Positions 55,771-63,955 of a DNA stretch of 64,000 nucleotides are shown in pieces (the stretch's first letter is position 1; the number at the start of each line of letters is the position of its first letter). A program made the position numbers and the translations under genes. The notes under the pieces were generated by a model. It was not told where the DNA came from. It saw only the letters and a list, made by a program, of their open reading frames with translations, and did no database searches. This DNA is from Paenarthrobacter sp. A20 (GTDB taxonomy: Bacteria > Actinomycetota > Actinomycetes > Actinomycetales > Micrococcaceae): the NCBI RefSeq assembly GCF_024168825.1, contig NZ_JALJWH010000001.1:1426001-1490000 (forward strand). Reading direction: 5' to 3'.

Positions 55771-56361
55771 TCACCGCGAAGGTGCGAAGGCGATGTCTTC
55801 CGTGCGGGCAATACCGCGCTCGATGGCTGCCTTGTCGATGCCCAGGAGCGTGGTGAGCCACATGCCGTTCTGCACCACGACGACGTCGGCCGCCCGGTCC
55901 CGGCATTCCTCAGGTGACAGCCCGGGAATGGCGTTGCCGATCAAGGCCGCGAGCCCTTGGAGGTACCTCTCAAAGGCTGCGGCATTGATGCGCGCAAAGT
56001 CCTCATCCGCCTGGGCGAGGGCCCACAAATGAAGGCGGAGGGATAGATACGGCGTGGTCAGGAGGCGTGGGTCCGCAACGCGACGAAGGGACTCCCGGAG
56101 TTGCTCGTCCGGGGTCGACGTAGCCTGCGGCTCCACCAAGAGGAGGTCGTGCTCTTCAATCTGGTGGAGCACCGCGCGGATCAAACTCGGTTTGTCCTCG
56201 TAGTAGTAGTTCACAAGCCCAAGTGCGACGCCGGCTTCACGCGCCACAGCGCGCATGTTGATGCCCGAAATGCCGTGGCGGGACAGCAGTTCCAAGGCTG
56301 CGTCGAGGATGCGTTTTTGTCTGTCAACCTGTCCGCCGGACTTTGCGGTGCTTGTACCCAT
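55771..56361 (-). CDS. TetR-family regulator with BetI-like C-terminal domain
   Basis: A 196-residue TetR regulator. The DNA-binding part (about residues 15-65) reads RILDAALELLSRHGISGINM, then VAREAGVALGLVNYYYEDKP. The C-terminal half (about 85-190; PYLSLRLHLWALAQADEDFA, IGNAIPGLSPEECRDRAADV) resembles the BetI-type TetR_C domain. It follows the MerR gene on the same strand (44-base gap). Its target is unknown; the TGAAC-N4-GTTCA sites at the betB promoter are a possible match for a BetI-type protein, but no such site lies before this gene. Confidence 0.9.
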   Translation of the reverse strand: MGTSTAKSGGQVDRQKRILDAALELLSRHGISGINMRAVAREAGVALGLVNYYYEDKPSLIRAVLHQIEEHDLLLVEPQATSTPDEQLRESLRRVADPRLLTTPYLSLRLHLWALAQADEDFARINAAAFERYLQGLAALIGNAIPGLSPEECRDRAADVVVVQNGMWLTTLLGIDKAAIERGIARTEDIAFAPSR

Positions 56362-56405
56362 TCGGCCAGACTATTGTGAAACCCTGATCAGCGCATCCTG
56401 AGCGT

Positions 56406-57164
56406 CTACAGGTTCTTTTCTGCGTAAACCCGCAGCGCATCCCGGACGAATGTCGCCCCTGATTCCCCGCCGTAGTTGGCCGCGAACCGCGGATCAGCAA
56501 CGTACATTTCTCCGAGTCCCGTGACGTAACCCTTGACGTCTCCGCCAGGCGCCGCCGTCGGGGTTCCCGGAATGCCGCTGAGCCACTCAACGTGACGCCT
56601 TGCCAGGTCCTGCGCCTCGGCGCTGTCCGGTGAAATCCCGGATTCTGCGGCTGAGATCCAATCCGTGCCCAGTTTCTGGACGCGGTCCTTCCACTGCTGC
56701 TTTTCGTCGGTGCTCATCCCGCGCCACCACGAATCGCTGGCGGCGTAGGCATCCTTGCCCCAGCGCTCCTCCACCTCGTCTTTGTACTGAGTGTGGTCGA
56801 AGCCATCAAACATGTTCTGTGCCATGTACTTTCCATCCCCTTTCATCGTGTCGATGGTTTGCCGAACGGAGGCGATCTGCCGGGTCAGCCTGTCCTGCTC
56901 CTGGGCGAGCCATTCCAGATGGCTGCTCAGCGCTTTGACGGTGTCCGTCTCGCGGTCAAGTACTTCGGCGATGGCCGGCAAGCCAAGCCCCAGTTCCCGG
57001 AGCAGGAGGATGCGCTGGAGCTGAACCAGAGCCGGACCGTCATAGTAGCGATAGCCGTTATGGCCGGTCCGGTTTGGCTTCAGCAGGCCGATGTCGTCGT
57101 AGTGACGCAGCGTGCGGCTGGTGGTGCCTGCGATCTTTGCGATTTCCTGGATTGACCAGTCCAT
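56406..57164 (-). CDS. MerR-family regulator with TipAS-like antibiotic-binding domain
   Basis: A 252-residue TipA-type regulator: MerR winged helix (residues 1-70; SIQEIAKIAGTTSRTLRHYD, GYRYYDGPALVQLQRILLLR), a coiled coil (about 72-110), and a TipAS domain (about 115-250; MFDGFDHTQYKDEVEERWGK, WWRGMSTDEKQQWKDRVQKL, HVEWLSGIPGTP). In Streptomyces TipAL the domain traps thiopeptides through a cysteine; this protein has no cysteine at all, so covalent capture is impossible. Homologues without it bind other amphipathic drugs. The controlled exporter is not obvious. Confidence 0.92.
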   Translation of the reverse strand: MDWSIQEIAKIAGTTSRTLRHYDDIGLLKPNRTGHNGYRYYDGPALVQLQRILLLRELGLGLPAIAEVLDRETDTVKALSSHLEWLAQEQDRLTRQIASVRQTIDTMKGDGKYMAQNMFDGFDHTQYKDEVEERWGKDAYAASDSWWRGMSTDEKQQWKDRVQKLGTDWISAAESGISPDSAEAQDLARRHVEWLSGIPGTPTAAPGGDVKGYVTGLGEMYVADPRFAANYGGESGATFVRDALRVYAEKNL

Positions 57165-57240
57165 CAGTCCTCCGTCCTAGCCTTGTTCTTCGACTGTAGG
57201 GGTTGACGCTACGTCAAGGTCAAGGGGACTGTGGCGATCA

Positions 57241-57891
57241 CTAGTCAGCCAGGATCAGGTAGAGCGCCCTGCGGGTTTCGTCCAGCTTCTCGATGGCAGC
57301 TTGACGCTGTTCGTCAGTGGCTGCGGCGCGGAACTGATGGATGACGCCCATGAGCTTGCCGACGCTTTGGTGGAATGCGGCGCCGGTTCCATCGGCCTCG
57401 GTGTTCCAGGCGTTGGCGAGTTCCTCTTCATGCTCGGCGATATAGGCCTTGCCGTCATCAGTGAGCGTGAATTCGGTGCGCCGACCTTCGCCGACGGCGA
57501 CGATCAGTTCTTCGTCGACCAACTGCTGCAGCGTCGGGTAGACCGAACCGGGGCTGGGGCGCCATGCGCCGGATGTCTTCTCGGCGATGGTCTTGATCAA
57601 GCCATAGCCGTTGGACGGAGACTCGGCCAGCAGCGAGAGAATTGCTGCGCGGACGTCGCCGCGGTTGGCTCGGCGTGAACCGCCGGGACCGAAGCCCCTG
57701 GGGCCGAATCCGGGTCCAAAGCCGGGGCCGAAACCGCCCGGTCCGAAGCCTGGGCCAAATCCGCCGCCGCCGTGTCCGCCCGGGCCGCGTCGGCCTTTGC
57801 CGCGATTGAAGCGGCCTCGTCCATGTCCGTGTTCCGGGTGTCCGTGATCGTGCTCGGGGAATGAGTTGTCGTGTTCGTTGATGCCTTTCAT
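57241..57891 (-). CDS. PadR-family regulator with His- and Gly-rich N-terminal tail
   Basis: A 216-residue PadR regulator. The winged helix (about residues 78-150) shows RGDVRAAILSLLAESPSNGY, GAWRPSPGSVYPTLQQLVDE and RRTEFTLTDDGKAYI; the C-terminal dimerisation helices follow. The N-terminal 75 residues are unusual: a stretch with six histidines (EHDHGHPEHGHGRG, residues 13-26 plus H7), then a low-complexity run of GFGPG repeats to about residue 71. The strong palindrome at 57937-57966, about 46 bases before the start, is probably its operator. No transporter target is adjacent, so autoregulation is the only visible control. Confidence 0.92.
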   Translation of the reverse strand: MKGINEHDNSFPEHDHGHPEHGHGRGRFNRGKGRRGPGGHGGGGFGPGFGPGGFGPGFGPGFGPRGFGPGGSRRANRGDVRAAILSLLAESPSNGYGLIKTIAEKTSGAWRPSPGSVYPTLQQLVDEELIVAVGEGRRTEFTLTDDGKAYIAEHEEELANAWNTEADGTGAAFHQSVGKLMGVIHQFRAAATDEQRQAAIEKLDETRRALYLILAD

Positions 57892-57936
57892 AACAGCATC
57901 GTCCTTTCGGTTGTTGTTACGCCGAAGGAGTATCGG

Positions 57937-57966
57937 CGATAGTTAACGATATATCGGTAACTATCG
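57937..57966. promoter_or_regulatory. Nested palindrome, PadR operator candidate
   Basis: CGATAGTTA (57937-57945) pairs with TAACTATCG (57958-57966), and the centre holds the perfect palindrome CGATATATCG (57947-57956). Its position in the padR promoter suits autorepression. Confidence 0.7.
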
Positions 57967-57991
57967 CGACGTCAAGACCCTGAAATTAGGG

Positions 57992-58066
57992 GGTGAGAGA
58001 GGGGCCGCGGGAAAGCGTCGAAAGGTGAGAGAGGGACCGCGGGAAAGCGTCGAAAGGTGAGAGGGG
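57992..58066. repeat. 32-bp tandem repeat, 2.3 copies
   Basis: The units 57992-58023 and 58024-58055 differ at one base; a third partial unit (GGTGAGAGGGG) runs to 58066. Each unit starts GGTGAGAGAGGG and ends GGGAAAGCGTCGAAA. It lies in the gap between the padR promoter and the nadE terminator. No coding or spacer structure fits a CRISPR array. Confidence 0.85.
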
Positions 58067-58077
58067 ATCGGTTAAAG

Positions 58078-58127
58078 CACGACGGCGGGTGCGGACTTCC
58101 GTTCGGAAGCCGGCACCCGCCGTCGTG
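58078..58127. terminator. Strong hairpin after nadE
   Basis: CACGACGGCGGGTGC (58078-58092) pairs perfectly with 58113-58127, with an inner CTTCC-GTTC-GGAAG hairpin. It lies 22 bases beyond the nadE stop on the leftward transcript; short T-runs flank it on both sides. Confidence 0.8.
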
Positions 58128-58148
58128 GTTTGTTCTAAAAAGCGGTGG

Positions 58149-58970
58149 CTATTTCCACCACGTATCAAAGATGGTGACCGGAACAGTGCGCTTGTGGCGC
58201 GTCCGGAGGTACTTCTGCTCGATCAGTCCGGCGGCCTCCTCGGGGACGTCGCGGCCCTCAAGGTAATCGTCGATCTGGTCGTAGGTGATGCCGAGCTCGT
58301 CCTCGTCGGTGCGGCCGGGCTTGCCGTCCAGGAGGTCGGCGGTGGGGATCTTCTCCCACACGCGGGCTGGTGCGCCGAGTTCGGCGAGGAGGGCGCGGTT
58401 CTGGCGTTTGTTCAGGCCGAACAGCGGCAGGATGTCCGCGCCGCCGTCGCCGAATTTCGTGAAGAAGCCCGTCACGGACTCGGCGCCGTGGTCGGTCCCG
58501 ATCACCAGGTAGTTGTGCTCGCCGGCCAGTGCATACTGGGCGATCATGCGCGCGCGGGCCTTGGTGTTGCCCTTGTGGAAATCGGAGATCGGAGATCCGG
58601 TGGTCTTCTCGAACTCTTCCTCGAAGCCATCCACGGCCTGGGAAATGTTGTAGGTCCACTCCGTCTTGGCTTTGATGAAGTCCAAGGCTGCTTGGGCATC
58701 GTCTTCATCGTGCTGGATGCCGTACGGGAGGCGGACCGCAACGAAGTTCGCGTCGACGCCTTCAGCCTCCAGCTCCTCGACAGCCAACTGGGCGAGGCGG
58801 CCGGCAAGGGACGAGTCGATGCCGCCGGAAATGCCCAGGACAAAACCCTTGGTGCCTGTCGCTTTGACGTAATCCTTCAGGAAGGCGACCCGTTTGCGGA
58901 TCTCCTCCGCAGGATTGATCCGGGGCTGTACGCCCATTTCCTCAATGATGGTGGCCTGGAGTTCGCGCAT
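58149..58970 (-). CDS. nadE: Ammonia-dependent NAD+ synthetase
   Basis: NadE converts deamido-NAD to NAD with ATP and ammonia. The 273-residue protein is the short, ammonia-using form without a glutaminase domain. It has the pyrophosphatase loop [20 protein letters not shown] (Ser48 to Ser53), [35 protein letters not shown] with the ammonia and deamido-NAD residues, and [20 protein letters not shown], then [18 protein letters not shown]. It is a single-gene unit ended by the hairpin at 58078-58127. Confidence 0.95.
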   Translation of the reverse strand: MRELQATIIEEMGVQPRINPAEEIRKRVAFLKDYVKATGTKGFVLGISGGIDSSLAGRLAQLAVEELEAEGVDANFVAVRLPYGIQHDEDDAQAALDFIKAKTEWTYNISQAVDGFEEEFEKTTGSPISDFHKGNTKARARMIAQYALAGEHNYLVIGTDHGAESVTGFFTKFGDGGADILPLFGLNKRQNRALLAELGAPARVWEKIPTADLLDGKPGRTDEDELGITYDQIDDYLEGRDVPEEAAGLIEQKYLRTRHKRTVPVTIFDTWWK

Positions 58971-59037
58971 GGTCCAACACTAGTCAGCGGTGTGACGAAG
59001 GCTCAACCATGTTGCACGCGTATGGCCCAAGTGACAG

Positions 59038-60057
59038 TTAGTTGGGGGAGGTCGGTCCCGTTGAGCCGCGGACCGTGAGGTGGGTGGGCATGACGGAGCG
59101 GCTGCGGTTTCCGCCCCCGGCCAGCGGGTTGAGCTGGGCAAGCAACATGGACACGGCCACGCGTCCCGCCTGTTCGATGGGGGAGCTCATGGTGGTCAAC
59201 GGGGGATTGCAGAAGTCGGCACCAAAGATGTCGTCACAGCCCACGATGCTCATGTCCTCCGGTACCCGCAGTCCGCGCTCCCGAAGTCTCTGCAGCATGC
59301 CGATGGCAATGAGGTCGTTGAAGACGATGCACGCCGTGACTCCGCTGTGGACCGCCGCATCAGCGGCAGCAGCTCCCGACTGTGTCTTGGGCGCGAAGGG
59401 ACCAATGATGCGAACGTCCACGCCCCGGCTTTCAGCGGCCGCGGATAAAGCATCCCACCGTCGGGCACTGGACTGGGAAACCGCCGGTCCGGAAACGTAG
59501 GCGACGGACGTGTGGCCCAGGGAGATGAGATGGTCCAAGGCCTGTGGCATGGCCGAGGGCGTATCGATGATGACCGCCGGGACGCCGTCGACGTCCCGGT
59601 TGACGGTGACCATCGGCATGCGGGCGGCGGCAGCGGCAAGTGCCTCGTCGTTGAGGCGTGACGCCGCAACAATCACGCCATCGGCGCTCTTGCGGAGTTG
59701 CTCCAGGGTGCTGGCCTCCACTTCATCTGACTCTTCGGTGTCCACGAGCAGCTGTGTGTAGCCGGCGGCCTTGAGCTGCAGCTGCGTGCCCCGGATGAGG
59801 TCGAAGTAGAACGGGTTGGTGATATCCGGGACCAGGACTCCCACGGCTCCGGTCCGGCCGGAACTTAGTGCCTTCGCTTGGGAGTTGGGCGTGTAATTGA
59901 GTTCGACGGCGGCGGCCTGGATCCGCTCGCGGGTGCGGATATTGACCCGGTCCGGATTGGCGAGGGCCCTGGATACCGTGGACGCCGCGACGCCGCACAG
60001 GGCGGCGATGTCGTGGATGGTTGCAGGCCGGCCTGCAGCCACGGGTTGCGTCGCCAT
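59038..60057 (-). CDS. LacI-family regulator of the sugar-type cluster
   Basis: A 339-residue LacI regulator with helix-turn-helix (TIHDIAALCGVAASTVSRAL, ANPDRVNIRTRERIQAAAVE), hinge LNYTPNSQAKAL, and a sugar-binding-protein-like domain (GVLVPDITNPFYFDLIRGTQ, CIVFNDLIAIGMLQRLRERG, VGCDDIFGADFCNPPLTTMS). GAGAGGAACG precedes the ATG. It is divergent from the isomerase gene, and an 18-bp operator-like palindrome lies between them and again before the ABC substrate-binding gene, so it probably represses both units. Confidence 0.94.
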   Translation of the reverse strand: MATQPVAAGRPATIHDIAALCGVAASTVSRALANPDRVNIRTRERIQAAAVELNYTPNSQAKALSSGRTGAVGVLVPDITNPFYFDLIRGTQLQLKAAGYTQLLVDTEESDEVEASTLEQLRKSADGVIVAASRLNDEALAAAAARMPMVTVNRDVDGVPAVIIDTPSAMPQALDHLISLGHTSVAYVSGPAVSQSSARRWDALSAAAESRGVDVRIIGPFAPKTQSGAAAADAAVHSGVTACIVFNDLIAIGMLQRLRERGLRVPEDMSIVGCDDIFGADFCNPPLTTMSSPIEQAGRVAVSMLLAQLNPLAGGGNRSRSVMPTHLTVRGSTGPTSPN

Positions 60058-60139
60058 GGGCGTTCCTCTCTGAACGTCGGATCATGCGGCTGTGACCAGT
60101 GCCACACCGTTGATCTAGAGTGCCACACCTTGGCAGATT

Positions 60140-60157
60140 TTGGCAATCGGTTGTCAA
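60140..60157. promoter_or_regulatory. LacI-type operator before the isomerase gene
   Basis: TTGGCAATCGGTTGTCAA is a near-perfect palindrome with a CG centre. It matches 16 of 18 bases of the site at 62288-62305 and lies in the divergent lacI/isomerase region. Confidence 0.75.
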
Positions 60158-60269
60158 GCTGATGCCACTATGGCTAAACTCAGGGGAACAAGACCTGCCT
60201 GTGAACCGCATCACCGAGCCCCTTCGCCGTGCGGCCACAGGACTAAGCCAGGACCACCTAGGAGATTTC

Positions 60270-61115
60270 GTGACTCAACCCAATGCCGTGTGGAACCTGT
60301 CCGGTTTCGGCGACGAAGTAGATCCTGACCCCGCCATCCAGGCCGCAGTGCTGCTGGCCCTCGGAGCGAACCACATCGAAGTCCGCAGCGCGTGGGGCAC
60401 CAATGTTTCAGAACTGGACACGGAGTCGGTGACGCGGCTCAAGGCCTTCCTTGATGGGAAGGGCCTCAAGGTTTCCGCCGTCGCCAGCCCTATTGGCAAG
60501 GTGGATGTCAGCCTGCCGGTGGAGCACGAGGTCACCCGGCTCCGCCAGATCATCTCGGTCGCCAAGGCCCTGGACACCAAATACGTGCGCATCTTCTCCT
60601 TCTACCGCGCTGAAGGCCAGAGCCAGGACGACATCCGCGAGGCCGTCATGGAACGCATGGCTGCGCTGGCGGGAGAAGCCGCGGCACACGGCATCATCCT
60701 GTTGCACGAAAACGAGAAGGGCATCTACGGCGATACCCCGGACCGGGTCCTGGACATCATGGAAACGGTCAACTCACCAGCGCTGCGAGTGGCATGGGAC
60801 AACGCCAACTTCGTCCAAGTGGGCGTCAAGCCATACACCGAGGGCTACGCCATCCTGCGCCCGTACCTGGAGTACCTGCAAGTCAAGGATGCCATCGCCA
60901 CCACTGGCGAAGTGGTCCCGTCAGGTGAAGGTGACGGAGAACTGGACGCCACCATCAGCGCCCTTGCCGCCGATGGCTACACCGGTTTTGCCTCCCTTGA
61001 GCCGCACCTGGCCAGCGCCCATGAACTGGGCGGATACTCGGGCCCCGTCGCCTTCGGCGTCGCGGCACGCGCATTTTCCGGCCTCGCCGCGAAGAACAAC
61101 GTCACCCTCGCCTGA
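60270..61115 (+). CDS. Sugar phosphate isomerase/epimerase (xylose-isomerase-like TIM barrel)
   Basis: A 281-residue AP-endonuclease-2/xylose-isomerase-like TIM barrel. Metal-ligand regions are visible in HGIILLHENEKGIYGDTPDR, LRVAWDNANFVQVG, YLQVKDAIATTGEVVPSGEG and GFASLEPHLA. Family members are inosose isomerases, epimerases or dehydratases; the exact sugar is unknown. The start is GTG 60270 with AGGAG five bases upstream; a longer frame to 60120 would run through the operator. It is followed 42 bases later by the Gfo/Idh/MocA gene, a common pair in oxidative sugar or inositol breakdown. Confidence 0.9.
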   Translation: MTQPNAVWNLSGFGDEVDPDPAIQAAVLLALGANHIEVRSAWGTNVSELDTESVTRLKAFLDGKGLKVSAVASPIGKVDVSLPVEHEVTRLRQIISVAKALDTKYVRIFSFYRAEGQSQDDIREAVMERMAALAGEAAAHGIILLHENEKGIYGDTPDRVLDIMETVNSPALRVAWDNANFVQVGVKPYTEGYAILRPYLEYLQVKDAIATTGEVVPSGEGDGELDATISALAADGYTGFASLEPHLASAHELGGYSGPVAFGVAARAFSGLAAKNNVTLA

Positions 61116-61157
61116 CAAGCGCAAAACCCGACAGCATCATCCTTCGAAGGAGCAGGA

Positions 61158-62165
61158 ATGACTACAGCGGCAATTATCGGATGCGGTGACATCTCAACCG
61201 TCCATTTTTCGGCGATCTCCACCCTGGCCGGCGTCCAGTTGGCGGCGGTCTGCGACACCGATCCCGGGAGGTTGGAGGCGGCGTCAGCCGCCCACGGCGT
61301 ACCGGGGTACGCGGATTACCTGGACATGCTCCAGGAGGTGCGTCCCGACGTCGTGCATGTCTGTACGCCGCACCACCTGCATGCCTCGGTGGCCGCCGAC
61401 TGCCTTGAGCGCGGTGTCAACGTCATTGTGGAGAAGCCCCTGGCGCACACGCTGGCGGAAGGTAAGCGGCTCATTGAGGCGGCTGAGCGGAGCCCGGCGA
61501 AAATCGCCGTCTGCTTCCAGAACCGCTACAACGCGACGTCGCAGGCCATGCGGAAATTGCTCGACGACGGCGGGCTGGGCCAGGTGATTGGCGCGTCGGC
61601 CACCGTCATGTGGCACCGGGACGGCGACTATTACCGGAGCCGGCCGTGGCGCGGGACGTGGGCCGAAGGCGGCGGGGGCTTGATGATGAATCAAGCCATC
61701 CACACAGTCGACCTGCTGCAATGGCTGGTGGGCGATGTGGCCAAGGTGGAGGGCCGGGCGTCGACGCGATCGTTGGGTGGCGTCATCGAGGTGGAGGACA
61801 CCGCGGAGTTCGTGGCCGAGCATGTTGGCGGTGCGCGGAGTGTCTTCTATGCAACGTTGGCCAACGCGGTCAACGCCCCTGTGACCCTGGATATTGTGAC
61901 CGAAAAGGCCACGCTTAGCTTGCGGGGTGACCTCACGGTGACCTACGCCGACGGCCGGGTGGACGTCATCCCGGAGCGGGTGGTGGAGTCCGGCGGCCGG
62001 TCCTATTGGGGTGTCTCGCACGAGCTGCTTATTGCTGACTTCTATTCCCGGCTGGCAGAACCCGGACCTTTCTGGATCAACCCCGCGGAGGCCGGGAAAT
62101 CATTGGGCATCATCAAGGACATCTACGCACAGAGCTACCCTGAAATGCCCGGGCGGGTGGGCTGA
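61158..62165 (+). CDS. Gfo/Idh/MocA-family oxidoreductase
   Basis: A 335-residue NAD(P)-dependent sugar dehydrogenase. The N-terminal Rossmann domain has AAIIGCGDISTVHFSAISTL, PDVVHVCTPHHLHASVAADC and VNVIVEKPLAHTLAEGKRLI (the EKP motif). The C-terminal alpha/beta domain has WRGTWAEGGGGLMMNQAIHT, with the His and Asn/Gln positions used in catalysis. The substrate is probably a sugar or polyol shared with the upstream isomerase. AAGGAGCAGGA precedes the ATG. A terminator follows at 62194-62220. Confidence 0.93.
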   Translation: MTTAAIIGCGDISTVHFSAISTLAGVQLAAVCDTDPGRLEAASAAHGVPGYADYLDMLQEVRPDVVHVCTPHHLHASVAADCLERGVNVIVEKPLAHTLAEGKRLIEAAERSPAKIAVCFQNRYNATSQAMRKLLDDGGLGQVIGASATVMWHRDGDYYRSRPWRGTWAEGGGGLMMNQAIHTVDLLQWLVGDVAKVEGRASTRSLGGVIEVEDTAEFVAEHVGGARSVFYATLANAVNAPVTLDIVTEKATLSLRGDLTVTYADGRVDVIPERVVESGGRSYWGVSHELLIADFYSRLAEPGPFWINPAEAGKSLGIIKDIYAQSYPEMPGRVG

Positions 62166-62193
62166 GCCATCTGTGCAACCGCTTGGCGATGGG

Positions 62194-62220
62194 GGCCGGA
62201 AACCGTTGGGGGTTCCGGCC
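62194..62220 (+). terminator. Intrinsic terminator after the oxidoreductase gene
   Basis: GGCCGGAA-A-CC pairs with GGTTCCGGCC (62211-62220) across a short loop, and ATTTTCGTGT follows. It is 28 bases past the stop codon. Confidence 0.7.
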
Positions 62221-62287
62221 ATTTTCGTGTCTGATTCACGGCTTTTGATGAGGGCTTGCGGCCACTTGGCAACAATCTAAGAAACTT

Positions 62288-62305
62288 TTGACAATCGGTT
62301 GCCAA
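62288..62305. promoter_or_regulatory. LacI-type operator before the ABC transporter operon
   Basis: TTGACAATCGGTTGCCAA is a palindrome-like site matching 16 of 18 bases of 60140-60157, about 105 bases before the substrate-binding-protein gene. It suggests that the LacI at 59038 also controls this transporter. Confidence 0.75.
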
Positions 62306-62410
62306 CCTCGAACAAAGTCCGTACTGTAAATCCCACACCCAGAAATATGTGGCGCAGGCCACATCACCCGCTCTGACTCGCATCAGGCAAAGACTCAGTA
62401 GGAGCCGACA

Positions 62411-63949
62411 ATGAAGTTAGGTCCCAAGGCGGCAGCAGCCGCCATCGTCCTCAGCGCCTCCCTGGCGCTCACCGCATGTGGCGGCGGGAATGCCGGTGCC
62501 GGAGCCGGTTCCACTCCCGGCACCAAGACGGTCACGGCCTTGACGCTGGGCACCCTGCGCGACCTCACATCCTGGGACCCGGCACAGGCCCACGTAGGCC
62601 ACGCGCTGCAGCCGTACCAGGCAGCGTACGATTCCCTGATCCTGCGCGAACCCGACGGCAAGCTCAGCCCCATGCTTGCAACGGCGTGGAAGTACAACGA
62701 CACCAACACCAAGCTCACAGTGGATCTCCGGAAGGACGTCACCTTCAGCGATGGCGCCAAGTTCGATGCCACTGCGGCCAAGGCCAATATGGACCACTTC
62801 AAGAAGGCCAACGGTCCCCAGATGGCCCAGTTGAGTTCTGTGTCTGACATCGCAGTGGTGGACGAGGACACCATCGACATCAACTTGAGCGCACCAGAGC
62901 CAGCACTGGAGTACTTCCTGAGCCAGGCAGCCGGCCTGATGGGAAGCCCCGCAGCACTGGGGACGGACGCCATCAAGACCGTGCCCGTTGGCTCCGGCCC
63001 GTACGTCATGGACAAGGCAGCCTCGGTGAAGGACTCGCAGACGGTGTTCACCGCCCGTGAAGGTTACTGGAACACGGACCTGCAGAAGTACAAGAAGCTG
63101 ACCCTCAAGGTCCTCCTGGATCCCACTGCACGCACCAACGCACTGGTCTCCGGCCAGATCGACGCCACCCTGCTGGACCCGAAGAACGGCAAGCAGGCCG
63201 AGGGCGCCAAGATGAAGCTTGAGACCAACCAGGTTGACTGGTCCGGGCTCCTGCTGCTGGACCGTGACGGCACCAAGAACCCGGCGCTGGCCAACGTCAA
63301 GGTCCGCCAGGCCATCAACCACGCTTTCGACCGCAAGACCATCCTCGAGCAGGTCATGCTGGGTCAAGGAACTCCCACCTCACAGCCGTTCGGCAAGGAC
63401 AGCGGGGCGTGGACCGAGGAGCTGGAGAACTACTACAGCTACGATCCGCAGAAGGCCAAGGATCTCCTGAAGGAATCCGGTTTCGAAGGCAAAGTGACCA
63501 TTGACGTTCCCACCTTGCCGGGGGCTGAAACCCTCATTTCGGTGCTCCAGCAGCAACTGGCGGATGTCGGAATCACCCTGAAGCCGGGCGCTGCGATCAC
63601 CAACACCTTCACCTCTGATGTTGCGGCGCAGAAGTACCACGCCCTGTTCTTCAACCTCTTCCAGGGCGAGCCCACGGTTGCGATCGACCAGATCGTCTCC
63701 ACCAAGGCTCTTTACAACCCGTTCAAGAACACCACTCCCGAGCTTGAGGCCAAGATTGCGGCCGTCCGCAGCGGCGGCCAGGATGCCGGCAAGCTGGCCC
63801 AGGAAGTTAACAAGTACGTGGTGGAACAGGCCTGGTTCGCCCCGCTGTTCCGCGTGAACCAGATGTACTACCACAACGACAAAGTGAACGTCACCCCGCA
63901 GGCACAGCAGGCCGTTCCATCCATCTACAACTACTCGCCCGCCAAGTAG
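62411..63949 (+). CDS. ABC transporter substrate-binding lipoprotein (family 5)
   Basis: A 512-residue extracytoplasmic binding protein of the oligopeptide/nickel/opine family (SBP_bac_5). Signal peptide with lipobox LTAC (Cys23), then GTLRDLTSWDPAQAHVGHAL, LREPDGKLSPMLATAWKYND, DVTFSDGAKFDATAAKANMD, PVGSGPYVMDKAASV, KVRQAINHAFDRKTILEQVM. Family-5 proteins bind peptides but also glycosides; the isomerase/dehydrogenase neighbours and shared LacI operator favour a sugar-containing ligand. AGGAG lies five bases before the ATG. The permease gene follows seven bases after its stop. Confidence 0.93.
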   Translation: MKLGPKAAAAAIVLSASLALTACGGGNAGAGAGSTPGTKTVTALTLGTLRDLTSWDPAQAHVGHALQPYQAAYDSLILREPDGKLSPMLATAWKYNDTNTKLTVDLRKDVTFSDGAKFDATAAKANMDHFKKANGPQMAQLSSVSDIAVVDEDTIDINLSAPEPALEYFLSQAAGLMGSPAALGTDAIKTVPVGSGPYVMDKAASVKDSQTVFTAREGYWNTDLQKYKKLTLKVLLDPTARTNALVSGQIDATLLDPKNGKQAEGAKMKLETNQVDWSGLLLLDRDGTKNPALANVKVRQAINHAFDRKTILEQVMLGQGTPTSQPFGKDSGAWTEELENYYSYDPQKAKDLLKESGFEGKVTIDVPTLPGAETLISVLQQQLADVGITLKPGAAITNTFTSDVAAQKYHALFFNLFQGEPTVAIDQIVSTKALYNPFKNTTPELEAKIAAVRSGGQDAGKLAQEVNKYVVEQAWFAPLFRVNQMYYHNDKVNVTPQAQQAVPSIYNYSPAK

Positions 63950-63955
63950 GAACCC

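Noticed and set aside
55755..55785. GGTTCGAATC, reminiscent of a tRNA T-arm
   Set aside because: No acceptor stem, anticodon arm or CCA-adjacent pairing around it; it lies at the 3' end of the TetR gene.
57992..58066. Possible CRISPR array
   Set aside because: Units are directly adjacent with no spacers, only about 2.3 copies, and no cas genes are in the window.
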